A program made the position numbers and the translations under genes. A stretch of DNA of 64,000 bases from Verrucomicrobiota bacterium (GTDB lineage Bacteria; Verrucomicrobiota; Verrucomicrobiia; Verrucomicrobiales; DEV007): positions 1 through 64,000 of the forward strand of contig DAOUQC010000003.1 in assembly GCA_030625775.1 (NCBI GenBank), read 5' to 3'. The notes beneath the pieces are model-generated. The model did not search any database. It saw only the letters and a list, made by a program, of their open reading frames with translations, and was not told the DNA's origin. This document shows positions 19,828-29,125 of this stretch, piece after piece (the first letter of the stretch is position 1; each line of letters opens with the position of its first letter).

Positions 19828-20940
19828 ATGAAAGTAACTGCTGCCGTATTGTATTGTCCTGGGGAGCCACTTCAATTGGAGGAAGTGGAAGTGCTGCCGC
19901 CTCAACGTGGAGAAGTTCGAGTTCGCATTGAAGCGGCGGGGGTGTGTCACAGTGATTTGCATGTGATGAAGGGTGAGCAGCCGATGAACATGCCTATTAT
20001 TCTGGGCCACGAAGGAAGTGGAGTGATTGAAGAAGTGGGGGAAGGGGTGACGACGGTGGTGCCGGGGGACCATGTGATTCCGATCTGGCGTATGTCTTGT
20101 GGGCGTTGTGAGTATTGCCTGGGCGGACGTCCGGCTCTTTGTGATGTGGGCACGGCGATGCGCTTTACCGGTCTGATGCCGGACGGGCAGACGCGTTTTC
20201 GCAATTCAAAGGGCAAGCCCATTTTGCATTATGCAGGGGTGTCGACTTTTTCTGAATGTTCAACGATGCCTGAGGGGGCGGTGGTGAAAATCCCGAAGGA
20301 TTTTTCCATGCAGAAGGCAGCCCTGATCGGATGTGGAGTGATCACTGGAATGGGAGCGGTGTTTAACGCAGCCGAGGTGAAAGTCGGAAGTAGCGTGGCG
20401 GTGTTTGGTTGCGGGGGGATCGGTTTGAATGTGGTCAAAGGGGCAAAGATGGTGGCAGCCTCACGGATTATCGCTATCGATACCGTACCGTCGAAATTGG
20501 AATATGCGAGGGAGATGGGAGCGACGCATGTGGTGAACGCCCTGGAAGACGATCCAGTTGATGCGATCAAGGATCTGACCGGTGGCCTGGGCGTGGATTA
20601 CGCTTTTGAAGCGATCGGTTTGCCGAAACCGATTGAGCAGGCTTACGACTCAACGAGGAAAGGGGGAGTCTGTGTGGTTCTTGGTATCGCTTCTCCCGAA
20701 GCCCGGGCGCAGATCAATGTGAATCAATTGGTCTACGCAGAGAAAACCTTGAAGGGTTCGATTTATGGATCAACCAGGCCGCGGATTGATTTGTTGCGAC
20801 TGATCGAATTGGAAAGGGAAGGCAAGTTGGACTTGGATAAACTGCTGACGCGGACCTATCCTCTGAGTCAGATCAATGAAGCTTATGCGGATCTTGAAAA
20901 AGGGGAGTTGGCGAGGGGCTTGCTGTTGCCGCAGGAGTAG
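19828..20940 (+). CDS. Zn-dependent alcohol dehydrogenase (MDR superfamily)
   Basis: GVCHSDLHVMKG, GHEGSGVIEEVGEGV, CGRCEYCLGGRPALC, VFGCGGIGLNVVKGAK; start placed at MKVTAAV. Confidence 0.93.
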   Translation: MKVTAAVLYCPGEPLQLEEVEVLPPQRGEVRVRIEAAGVCHSDLHVMKGEQPMNMPIILGHEGSGVIEEVGEGVTTVVPGDHVIPIWRMSCGRCEYCLGGRPALCDVGTAMRFTGLMPDGQTRFRNSKGKPILHYAGVSTFSECSTMPEGAVVKIPKDFSMQKAALIGCGVITGMGAVFNAAEVKVGSSVAVFGCGGIGLNVVKGAKMVAASRIIAIDTVPSKLEYAREMGATHVVNALEDDPVDAIKDLTGGLGVDYAFEAIGLPKPIEQAYDSTRKGGVCVVLGIASPEARAQINVNQLVYAEKTLKGSIYGSTRPRIDLLRLIELEREGKLDLDKLLTRTYPLSQINEAYADLEKGELARGLLLPQE

Positions 20941-21102
20941 TTGAAAACTCAATCGGAGATATTTCCACATCAGCTTGTAGGATTTTTCAGTAGGAATTCG
21001 ATGATCGACATTATGAGGTCATCCGGGCATGATGGGATCATCAAACTGAAACTTTGAATACACGGCTCAAAGAGTGGAAAAATTGTAAACGGCTTATCTC
21101 CG

Positions 21103-22398
21103 ATGGAAAAAAATGAGTTTCAACAGCAAGGGGGAGAGGAGTGGAAGAGGGCGGGAAGGCAGTCGAATATCGACCAGCACTCCAGTGGGGTAGCCTATCT
21201 GGAGACAGTGATTGATAATCTCCCGGTGGGTTTGTTTGCCAAGGATGCTTCGGATTCCTTTCGTTTTGTTTTGTGGAATAAGAAGCAGGAAGAGATTACG
21301 TCGATCCCCTGTGAGCAGGCTCTGGGAAAGAATGATTATGAATTATTTTCCCCGGATTCTGCAAAGTATTTTCGCCAGGTGGACGAATTGGTGATTGCCA
21401 GAAAGCGGAAGTTTGAAGTGTCGGAAGAAATTATCGATACGCCGGAATCCGGAGAGGTCTGGCTGCATACCATAAAAGTGCCGATCGATGATGTGGAAGG
21501 GCAGCGAACTTTAGTGGTGGGTATAAGTGAAGACATCACCGAGCAAGTGCATGCGCGGGAACAGCTTGCCGCTTTAAACGAAAACTTAACTGAAGCGAAC
21601 CAGCAGTTGCAGGTGACACAGATGCAATTGATACAGGCGGAAAAAATGGAGTCAGTAGGGCGGCTGGCTGCGGGGGTGGCTCATGAGGTCAAAAACCCAC
21701 TCGCATTGCTGTTGCTGGGTGTGGAGTATTTGAGTGGTGGTATCGACCCGTGTGATCCAAACGTCGAGGACATCCTGACTGAAATGAGGGAAGCTGTTGA
21801 GCGTGCTGACAAAATCATTCGCGGGTTGGTGGATTTTTCATCGCAGAGGCAGTTGGCGATGGAGTTGACACAATTGCCGGATTTGATTGAGCATTCATTA
21901 CTTCTGGTCCGTCACGAATTAAAAAAAGGGAATGTTGAGGTGGATGCATGCTATGAGGAGGGCTTGCCGGATTTGCAAATTGACTGTGCAAAATTCGAGC
22001 AGGTGTTGGTGAATTTATTGATCAATGCAGTTCACGCTATGGAAGACAGGGTGAAGCCGAAAATCGAAATTCAGGTATCAGCAGCGAAGCTGGAAGGGAT
22101 AGAGCGGGATGAAGGCTTGAGGACGGCGCATCACCTTCGTAATGGGGATGATGTGGTTCTCTTAAAATTGAAAGACAATGGAGGGGGGATTTCAGATGAA
22201 AATCTGCAGAAAATATTTGATCCTTTTTTTACCACCAAAGCTACAGGAATCGGGACTGGCCTGGGATTGCCGGTGGTGCGTAAAATTGTCGAGCTTCACA
22301 ATGGGTGGATTGATGTGAAAAATCGATTGCTGGGCGGGGTGCAAATCACGATTACTCTAAAAGTTCCAAAATCGGAGGCGGAACGGATTGACATGTAG
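21103..22398 (+). CDS. PAS-domain sensor histidine kinase
   Basis: PAS region; [19 protein letters not shown]-box; [32 protein letters not shown]. Confidence 0.95.
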   Translation: MEKNEFQQQGGEEWKRAGRQSNIDQHSSGVAYLETVIDNLPVGLFAKDASDSFRFVLWNKKQEEITSIPCEQALGKNDYELFSPDSAKYFRQVDELVIARKRKFEVSEEIIDTPESGEVWLHTIKVPIDDVEGQRTLVVGISEDITEQVHAREQLAALNENLTEANQQLQVTQMQLIQAEKMESVGRLAAGVAHEVKNPLALLLLGVEYLSGGIDPCDPNVEDILTEMREAVERADKIIRGLVDFSSQRQLAMELTQLPDLIEHSLLLVRHELKKGNVEVDACYEEGLPDLQIDCAKFEQVLVNLLINAVHAMEDRVKPKIEIQVSAAKLEGIERDEGLRTAHHLRNGDDVVLLKLKDNGGGISDENLQKIFDPFFTTKATGIGTGLGLPVVRKIVELHNGWIDVKNRLLGGVQITITLKVPKSEAERIDM

Positions 22399-22473
22399 AG
22401 CATAAATACATCAGAATGGGGATGGAGTGGAGTAGACGGGGTATTATTCAAATATTGGAAAAGGAGATTTATC

Positions 22474-22863
22474 ATGGTACGCAAAATTTTAGTCGTAGAT
22501 GACGAGGTGGGCTTCACCAAGCTCCTAAAAATGAATCTGGAAAAAACCGGGCAGTATGAGGTCCGGGTGGAGAATGAATCCACCAAGGCGCTGACAACTG
22601 CTCACGAGTTTTTGCCGGATATTGTCCTTTTGGATATTGTCATGCCCGGGATGGACGGGGGTGATGTGGCAGCCCAGATGCAGGACGACCCAATGTTGCG
22701 GAATATTCCCGTGATTATGATGACGGCATTGGTTTCACAGGAGGAAACGAGTCAGGATGCGGTGGCTCAAGCGGGTGCGATGAATATTTTACCGAAACCT
22801 GTGAATCTGGAGGTTTTGTTACGCTGCTTGGAAGAGGCGTTTGCTTCGGAAGCGGGCGAGTAG
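22474..22863 (+). CDS. Single-domain response regulator (receiver)
   Basis: ILVVDDEVGFTKLL, DIVLLDIVMPGMDG, PKPVN. Confidence 0.95.
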   Translation: MVRKILVVDDEVGFTKLLKMNLEKTGQYEVRVENESTKALTTAHEFLPDIVLLDIVMPGMDGGDVAAQMQDDPMLRNIPVIMMTALVSQEETSQDAVAQAGAMNILPKPVNLEVLLRCLEEAFASEAGE

Positions 22864-22958
22864 GAGGAGTGCCTTGTGTTTGGCCGGGGAGGGCGCTGAT
22901 GCGGCGTGAGCAGGCTGGGGCTTCAGAAAAACAAAGTGAGAAGAAACAAGACCCCTCC

Positions 22959-23984
22959 TTATTTCACTGTCACCGTAGCTCCGGGACGGACGAGAGTGGG
23001 CAGGCGGATTGCATCCCAATTGGCCAGCCGGATGCAGCCTGCACTGCGGGAGCGACCGATGGTTTCCGGGCTACTGGTGCCGTGCAGGCCTATGCCTGAC
23101 TTATTCAGCCCGGCCCAGAAAATGCCGACGGGATTGTTGGGGCCGGGTGGGATGACGTAAAAATCATCACTTCTCACACCTTCCTGGAGCATTTTGCGAT
23201 CATAGCGGAACTCGGGTGTGGTGACCATGTTGACTATTTTCCACTTGCCGCGGGGGATGTAGCGTTCTTTTCCCGGGGTGATCGGGAAGGTGGCGATGAC
23301 CTGTTGATTATCCATGATGGAGACAATGCGGCTTGAAGTATCGACCAGCAGGTGCCGTTGACTCAGGTGTTGTTCTTCAGTGTACTGGTCGTGTTTTTTG
23401 ATATCTTCGATTTGAAAAGGGACCACATTAGGAACGGTCAGGACGTCTCCTGCTTTCAAGCGATCGAGATTGATGCCAGGGTTGAGTTTGTGGAGGAAGT
23501 TCCAGTTGGTGTGATAACGCTCGCAGACAAATTCAGCAAGGCTGCGGTAGTACATGTATTTCATACCCTCCTGATCCTCGGGTTTCAAAGGCACTTTACC
23601 TATCCATCTTAGATCTTCTTTTTTGAGGGTGTATTTTACGTAGACGAACTTGATGCCAAGCTGTGCGTCCCGTAGAACTTGGTGCCAATTTGCCGGATCT
23701 GGCTTTTTCACATATCTTTTATTATAAGCGGAAACCGCAAGGCGTGTGAATTCGCCAAGTGCCCCATCGATAACACCAGGCCCGAAATGTTTGCGGTCGA
23801 GGTAGATTTGAACCCGGGTGATGACTTCACTTTCTTCTTTCCCGGGCTCCGGGGCGACCCGTTTGAACAGGTTGTTTGCAGGAGCTGGCCGGGGTGATGA
23901 AAAAATAAATACAAAGCTGAGTATTAGCAGCAGAGCTATCCGGGTGAAAGCTGGCAGGTGATAGACACTATGGAGGTCTTTCAT
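22959..23984 (-). CDS. L,D-transpeptidase with LysM/peptidoglycan-binding region
   Basis: LGEFTRLAVSAYNKRY; LNPGINLDRLKAGDVLTVPN; GIGLHGTSSPETIGRSRSAGCIRLAN. Confidence 0.92.
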   Translation of the reverse strand: MKDLHSVYHLPAFTRIALLLILSFVFIFSSPRPAPANNLFKRVAPEPGKEESEVITRVQIYLDRKHFGPGVIDGALGEFTRLAVSAYNKRYVKKPDPANWHQVLRDAQLGIKFVYVKYTLKKEDLRWIGKVPLKPEDQEGMKYMYYRSLAEFVCERYHTNWNFLHKLNPGINLDRLKAGDVLTVPNVVPFQIEDIKKHDQYTEEQHLSQRHLLVDTSSRIVSIMDNQQVIATFPITPGKERYIPRGKWKIVNMVTTPEFRYDRKMLQEGVRSDDFYVIPPGPNNPVGIFWAGLNKSGIGLHGTSSPETIGRSRSAGCIRLANWDAIRLPTLVRPGATVTVK

Positions 23985-24019
23985 GGATGACGGGAAACAA
24001 GGCTACTCACAGCAGGATA

Positions 24020-25258
24020 TCAGTCTGCCGATTCGTCGTCGAGTCCAAATGCACTGTGCACGGCCCGGGCGGCGTCATCGATTTCATCATTCCCAACAGT
24101 GACGGTGATTTTGATTTCCGAGGTGGAAATCATCTGGATGTTAATACCTGCTTTTGACAGGGTATCGAACATCTGGGATGCCACTCCTGAATGAGAACGC
24201 ATGCCAATACCAACCACACTGAGTTTGGCTATCCCTTCCTGGGATACCAGGCTCACATCTTCGCCGATATCAGGCAATACGGCATTCAAGGTTTTTTCCG
24301 CATTAGCGAGATCGGCTTGTCCGACGGTAAATGAAATATCGGTGGTGCCGGTTTTCGAGACGTTCTGCACGATCATGTCGACGATGATGTTTGCGCCGGC
24401 AATGGAGGTGAACACCTTGGCGGCAGTGCCTGGTTGGTCACGCACTCCTTCGATAGTAATTTTGGCTTGATCGCGCTCCAGGCTGATTCCACGAATGACA
24501 ACGGATTCCATACTCATAGTTTCTTCAAGGACGAGTGTCCCGGGTTGTTGGTTTAGACTGCTGCGAACTTCAAATCGCACCCCAAATTTTTTCGCAAATT
24601 CGACCGAACGCGACTGCATGACCTTAGAGCCTGAACTGGCCATTTCGAGCATTTCGTCGTAGCTGATTTCCTCGATTTTTTGTGCTGTTTTAACCACACG
24701 AGGATCGCAGGTGTAGACGCCTTTCACATCGGTGTAAATCTGGCAAAGCTCAGCATCCACTGCCGCAGCCATGGCAATCGCAGTGAGATCAGAACCCCCT
24801 CGCCCGAGTGTAGTGATGTAACCCTCCGGGCTGCGTCCCTGGAATCCAGCCAGAATGACGATGTTGCCGTCATTAAGCAGACGGTGGACTTCGTCCGGAG
24901 TGATATTGGAAATTCGAGCTTTGGTATGAACTCCATCAGTCTGGATGCCTGCCTGGGCTCCCGTTAGCGATACGGCCTTGCCTCCCATGGAATTGATAGC
25001 CATGGAAATTAGTGCGATGGTGGTTTGCTCTCCTGTGGACAGCAGCACGTCCATTTCCCGTTCAGTGGCATTTTGAGTTTTGCCGGTCACTTCCTCTGAG
25101 AGCTCGATGAGGCGATTGGTGACACCGCTCATGGCCGAGACGACAGCGACGATTTGGTCGCCTGCCTCATGGGAATCGAGGATACGACGAGCGACATTTC
25201 GGATCCGCTCAGCAGATCCGACCGAAGTGCCTCCGTATTTTTGGACGATTAGACTCAT
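24020..25258 (-). CDS. lysC: Aspartate kinase
   Basis: MSLIVQKYGGTSVGSAERI; ACT-domain C-terminus. Confidence 0.97.
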   Translation of the reverse strand: MSLIVQKYGGTSVGSAERIRNVARRILDSHEAGDQIVAVVSAMSGVTNRLIELSEEVTGKTQNATEREMDVLLSTGEQTTIALISMAINSMGGKAVSLTGAQAGIQTDGVHTKARISNITPDEVHRLLNDGNIVILAGFQGRSPEGYITTLGRGGSDLTAIAMAAAVDAELCQIYTDVKGVYTCDPRVVKTAQKIEEISYDEMLEMASSGSKVMQSRSVEFAKKFGVRFEVRSSLNQQPGTLVLEETMSMESVVIRGISLERDQAKITIEGVRDQPGTAAKVFTSIAGANIIVDMIVQNVSKTGTTDISFTVGQADLANAEKTLNAVLPDIGEDVSLVSQEGIAKLSVVGIGMRSHSGVASQMFDTLSKAGINIQMISTSEIKITVTVGNDEIDDAARAVHSAFGLDDESAD

Positions 25259-25320
25259 GAATTATTGAAAAGGTCGGCATGACTAATGCCAAAAAAATGA
25301 CTAATGTCTACTAGCTAATT

Positions 25321-26685
25321 TCAGACGCGCCTGGCAAGGATGAAATCACGAATCGCGCCAGACTGAGCCGCTTGCTCATAAGTGACGGGTGTTCGCTGTT
25401 TTAATTTTTCCAGTGAAGGGTGGGTGGGATGCTGGCCAATGGCGTCAGAGATGGTATCGGGGAACTTTGCGGGGTGGGCCGTAGACAGTATGATGTTGCT
25501 TCGTGAGCGGTCCAGGTCTTTGAAAGCGCAGGCGGTGTGGGGATCGACAATGTAGTCAAAATCTTCGTAAATTTGACGGATCAAGGAGGTGATGTCTTCA
25601 TCCGAGCTATGTGTGGCACTGAAAGCTCCGGCATCGAAATTCGGAATGGTGAGGCTTTCACCACTGCCGATTTTATTCATGATTTCAGCAACTTGTGATC
25701 CGTCTCCCTTGAGGTGGTAAAACAGAAAGCGTTCGAAGTTGGATGCTACCTGGATGTCCATCGAAGGAGCGAGGCTGGCATGAACCTCTCCTGTTTCGTA
25801 GGTGCCGGTGGTGAACAGGCGGTAGAGAATGTCATTGCGGTTGGTGGCAATCACGAAGTGTTCTGCAGGTAATCCCATTTTACCAGCCAGCCAACCTGCA
25901 AGGATGTTGCCGAAGTTGCCGGTAGGCACGACAAAGGCCGGCTTGTTGTTCTGTGCAGCTGCGGGCAACTGTGACCAGGCGTGAAAGTAGTAGATCGCCT
26001 GGGCCAGCACCCGGGCAAGGTTGATGGAATTGATGGCTGACAAAGCGACTTCGGCTTTGAATTCTAGATCACCGAAAAGTTCTTTCACGATCAACTGGGC
26101 GTCATCGAAGGAACCTTCAATCGGAATGGGGAAAATATTAGCGGCTTCGGTGCAAGTCATTTGCCTCTCCTGCAGCGCAGAAATACGCCCCTTGGGGTAG
26201 AGAATGAAAACGTTGACTCCTTCTTTGCCTGCCAGCCCGTGAATTGCTGCTGAGCCGGTATCGCCGGAAGTGGCGCCGAGTACATTGATCGGCTTGCCGC
26301 TGCGCCGGATTTGGTCTTCAAAGAGATTGCCTACCAGTTGTAAACCAAAGTCTTTGAAGGCGAGAGTGGGGCCGTGAAACAGCTCCAGTACAAAAAGATC
26401 ATCCGCCAGTTGGCGCAGTGGGGCGGTGGCGGGATCGTCGAAAGTGCCCTCGTAGGAGCGGGTGATCAGAGTTTTCAGTTCCTCGGGACTGTGGTCGGTA
26501 TCGAAGAGGCTGAGAAACTCGAAAGCTAGTGTCGCGTAGGAGTGCGCATCCCCATTAAGCAGCTCGGCGGGCATTTGCGGCAGGGATTCCGGCACGTAGA
26601 GGCCGCCATCGGGTGCCAGACCGGAGGCAAAAGCATCGAGGAAACCAAGGGCTTCGGAAGTGCTGCGGGTACTTTGAAATTTCAT
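25321..26685 (-). CDS. thrC: Threonine synthase
   Basis: MKFQSTRSTSEALGF...LAPDGGLYVPE; GPTLAFKDFGLQ; GATSGDTGSAAIHG. Confidence 0.96.
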   Translation of the reverse strand: MKFQSTRSTSEALGFLDAFASGLAPDGGLYVPESLPQMPAELLNGDAHSYATLAFEFLSLFDTDHSPEELKTLITRSYEGTFDDPATAPLRQLADDLFVLELFHGPTLAFKDFGLQLVGNLFEDQIRRSGKPINVLGATSGDTGSAAIHGLAGKEGVNVFILYPKGRISALQERQMTCTEAANIFPIPIEGSFDDAQLIVKELFGDLEFKAEVALSAINSINLARVLAQAIYYFHAWSQLPAAAQNNKPAFVVPTGNFGNILAGWLAGKMGLPAEHFVIATNRNDILYRLFTTGTYETGEVHASLAPSMDIQVASNFERFLFYHLKGDGSQVAEIMNKIGSGESLTIPNFDAGAFSATHSSDEDITSLIRQIYEDFDYIVDPHTACAFKDLDRSRSNIILSTAHPAKFPDTISDAIGQHPTHPSLEKLKQRTPVTYEQAAQSGAIRDFILARRV

Positions 26686-26728
26686 GGTCGGAAAAAAGAG
26701 AGTCGTTTCGTGCTGCGGCGGCATCGAA

Positions 26729-28045
26729 CTAGAGGGACTCCACTCGCATCAAGATGGGTTCGTCTTGTATGCAATCGAGCTCGGCAATTTGTGCGACGGC
26801 TTTTTTCATCGTTCCAAAAGGCGCAAAATAAAGCATAAGAAAAATTGAGGCAGCTCCTTCGCAATGTTCTTCCGGCTGGATCATCGACGAGATGCCAATA
26901 TGGTGTTCGCCCAGAATTCCGGAGATACGGGCCAGCACGCCAGGTTGATCATCAACGCTCAAACGCAGGTAATACTGGGAGATGCTTTCGTCAATCGGCA
27001 GGGGGTGCCCATACAGCCCGTGGGGTACAAAGCCGGTTCGACTCGCGGCACCACTCCCCAGGTGGGCTGCTGCGTCGGCTAAGTCACTGATGACCGAACT
27101 GGAGGTGGGATCCTGCCCGGCACCTGATCCGTAAAACAAGGTTTCGCCGACGATGTCACCGCGGACAAAAATCGCATTAAATACACCGTTGACGGAAGCG
27201 AGAATATGATTTTTGGGAATCAGGGAGGGCTGCACTCTGACTTCGATATTACCGGATTCGGTATCCAGGCGTATGATGGCGAGCAGCTTGATGGTGTAAC
27301 CGAGATCACTGGCGACACGGATGTCTGCTAAAGAAATCTTCTCAATTCCTTCGACAAAAATATCTTCGCTGCGTACCCAGGATCCGTAGGACAATGAAGC
27401 CAGAATGATAGCTTTGTGAGCCGCATCCCAGCCGTTCACGTCGAGTGCAGGATCGGCTTCAGCGTAGCCAAGTTGTTGCGCTTCATTGAGAGCCTCTTCA
27501 TAAGCGAGGCCGGCGTCGCTCATTCTCCCCAGGATATAATTGCTGGTGCCGTTGATGATACCCGCCATGGATTCGATGCTGTTGCCAACGAGTGATTCCT
27601 GAACGGTTTTGATGATCGGAATTCCGCCTGCGACAGCGGCTTCGAAATAGATCGGCGTTTTTTCACGGTCGGCGATGGCAAACAGTTCTTTGCCGTGCTC
27701 GGCCAGTAGGGCTTTGTTACCAGTGATGACCGTTTTGCCATTTTCCAAGGCGGATTTGACCAAATCAAAAGCGTAATCTGTTCCGCCGATCAGTTCTATT
27801 ACGATGTCGATTTCATCATCCTTGACCAGATCATCGAGACGAGTGCTGACAATGCCGGCTGGTAAGTCGATGTCACGCGGCTTATCCGGATCTCGAACTA
27901 CGATGCGGTGAATGATGAGATTCTGTCCAGTGCGCTCGCGCAGCAGGGCACCATTTTTGAGTAAATTTTTGTAAACTCCGGCTCCAACATTGCCAAAGCC
28001 TGCCAGTCCTATTTTGAGAGTGTTGTTATTGTTTGAATCGGCCAT
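26729..28045 (-). CDS. hom: Homoserine dehydrogenase
   Basis: IGLAGFGNVGAGVYKNL; GNKALLAEHG; GIINGTSNYIL; ACT-like C-terminus. Confidence 0.96.
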   Translation of the reverse strand: MADSNNNNTLKIGLAGFGNVGAGVYKNLLKNGALLRERTGQNLIIHRIVVRDPDKPRDIDLPAGIVSTRLDDLVKDDEIDIVIELIGGTDYAFDLVKSALENGKTVITGNKALLAEHGKELFAIADREKTPIYFEAAVAGGIPIIKTVQESLVGNSIESMAGIINGTSNYILGRMSDAGLAYEEALNEAQQLGYAEADPALDVNGWDAAHKAIILASLSYGSWVRSEDIFVEGIEKISLADIRVASDLGYTIKLLAIIRLDTESGNIEVRVQPSLIPKNHILASVNGVFNAIFVRGDIVGETLFYGSGAGQDPTSSSVISDLADAAAHLGSGAASRTGFVPHGLYGHPLPIDESISQYYLRLSVDDQPGVLARISGILGEHHIGISSMIQPEEHCEGAASIFLMLYFAPFGTMKKAVAQIAELDCIQDEPILMRVESL

Positions 28046-28199
28046 AGGTAGGCTTAATCAGGGTGAATGGCCACTATGGCGGGTGTGGAATCACGGTGCA
28101 AGGGCAGATATTTGATCAAGTTGCCGCGGCAAGGTGGTTTCTGGAGCAGGGATGGAAAAGCCCCGGATTAAATGGAGGCACGGGTATTTTGTTTTGCAG

Positions 28200-28940
28200 C
28201 TATTCGTCTTCTGTGACGATGTCTTCCCGGCCGTAGAATTTAATTTTGCGCTCAATTTTTTCACGGCCTCTGGATAGCCGCCAATCATTGGTGTCGCGCA
28301 GACTGAAAACGCAGCCGCAGTATTCTTGTTGGTAAAAGGCTTCAGTTTTTGAAATTTCGATCATGCGTTGGCTGCCGCCTTGCTTGCGCCAGTTGAAGGT
28401 CCAGTATTCCATGCCGGGGAAACGGGCAGCAGAGCGTACGCCGCAGCCGTTGATTTGATCCATGTCTTTCCAGCGGGAGATTCCCAGAGTTGATGATATT
28501 AAATTGAAACCGTGGGCGGCGGCATACTCTGCGGTGCGTTCAAAGCGCATGTCGAAACAGACAGTGCAACGAGATCCGCGTTCGGGTTCGTCTTCTAGGC
28601 CCTCCACCCGGTCGAACCAGTTTTTGGCATCGTAATCCCCGTCAACAAAGTCCATACCGAGCTTTTTGGCGTAACGAATATTTTCCTCTTTGCGGATTTC
28701 ATATTCATCGCGTGGATGAATGTTGGGGTTGTAAAAAAAGATTGTGGTTTCGATTTCCGAAGCGGCCATGGCATCCATGACTTCGGAAGCGCAGGGCGCA
28801 CAGCAGGAATGCATCAGGATTTTGCCCGAACCGTTGGGTGTTTCCAGCACAGGGCGCTGGTAATTATCCACACTGAAACGGTCCATCGGATTGGAAGAAT
28901 CCTTGGAAGGAGTGGTTGGCGATGGATTGGCTGGGCTCAT
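28200..28940 (-). CDS. queH: Epoxyqueuosine reductase QueH (DUF208)
   Basis: [43 protein letters not shown]. Confidence 0.92.
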   Translation of the reverse strand: MSPANPSPTTPSKDSSNPMDRFSVDNYQRPVLETPNGSGKILMHSCCAPCASEVMDAMAASEIETTIFFYNPNIHPRDEYEIRKEENIRYAKKLGMDFVDGDYDAKNWFDRVEGLEDEPERGSRCTVCFDMRFERTAEYAAAHGFNLISSTLGISRWKDMDQINGCGVRSAARFPGMEYWTFNWRKQGGSQRMIEISKTEAFYQQEYCGCVFSLRDTNDWRLSRGREKIERKIKFYGREDIVTEDE

Positions 28941-29074
28941 AGCTTCGGGAATGAGGAGATTGCTTTTAGTATATTCTCATATACGCCCCATTTAAAGGGT
29001 CGCCAAATTTTTTACAAAAATTTGCCTGCCTGACGGAGCGGGGGTTTTCCAGGAAATATTTAGAATTAACTTAT

Positions 29075-29120
29075 AATTTAATACATATTGACATATCATG
29101 ATTATTTAATGTATTAAATT
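29075..29120 (+). promoter_or_regulatory. Putative metE promoter/operator: 12-bp perfect inverted repeat containing promoter elements
   Basis: AATTTAATACAT (29075-29086) / ATGTATTAAATT (29109-29120); TTGACA at 29088-29093 and TATTAA at 29112-29117. Confidence 0.55.
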
Positions 29121-29125
29121 AATCT

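Noticed and set aside
28941-29125. Cobalamin or SAM riboswitch upstream of metE
   Set aside because: Intergenic space is short and AT-rich with no visible B12-box or SAM-box consensus; the inverted-repeat promoter is the better explanation.
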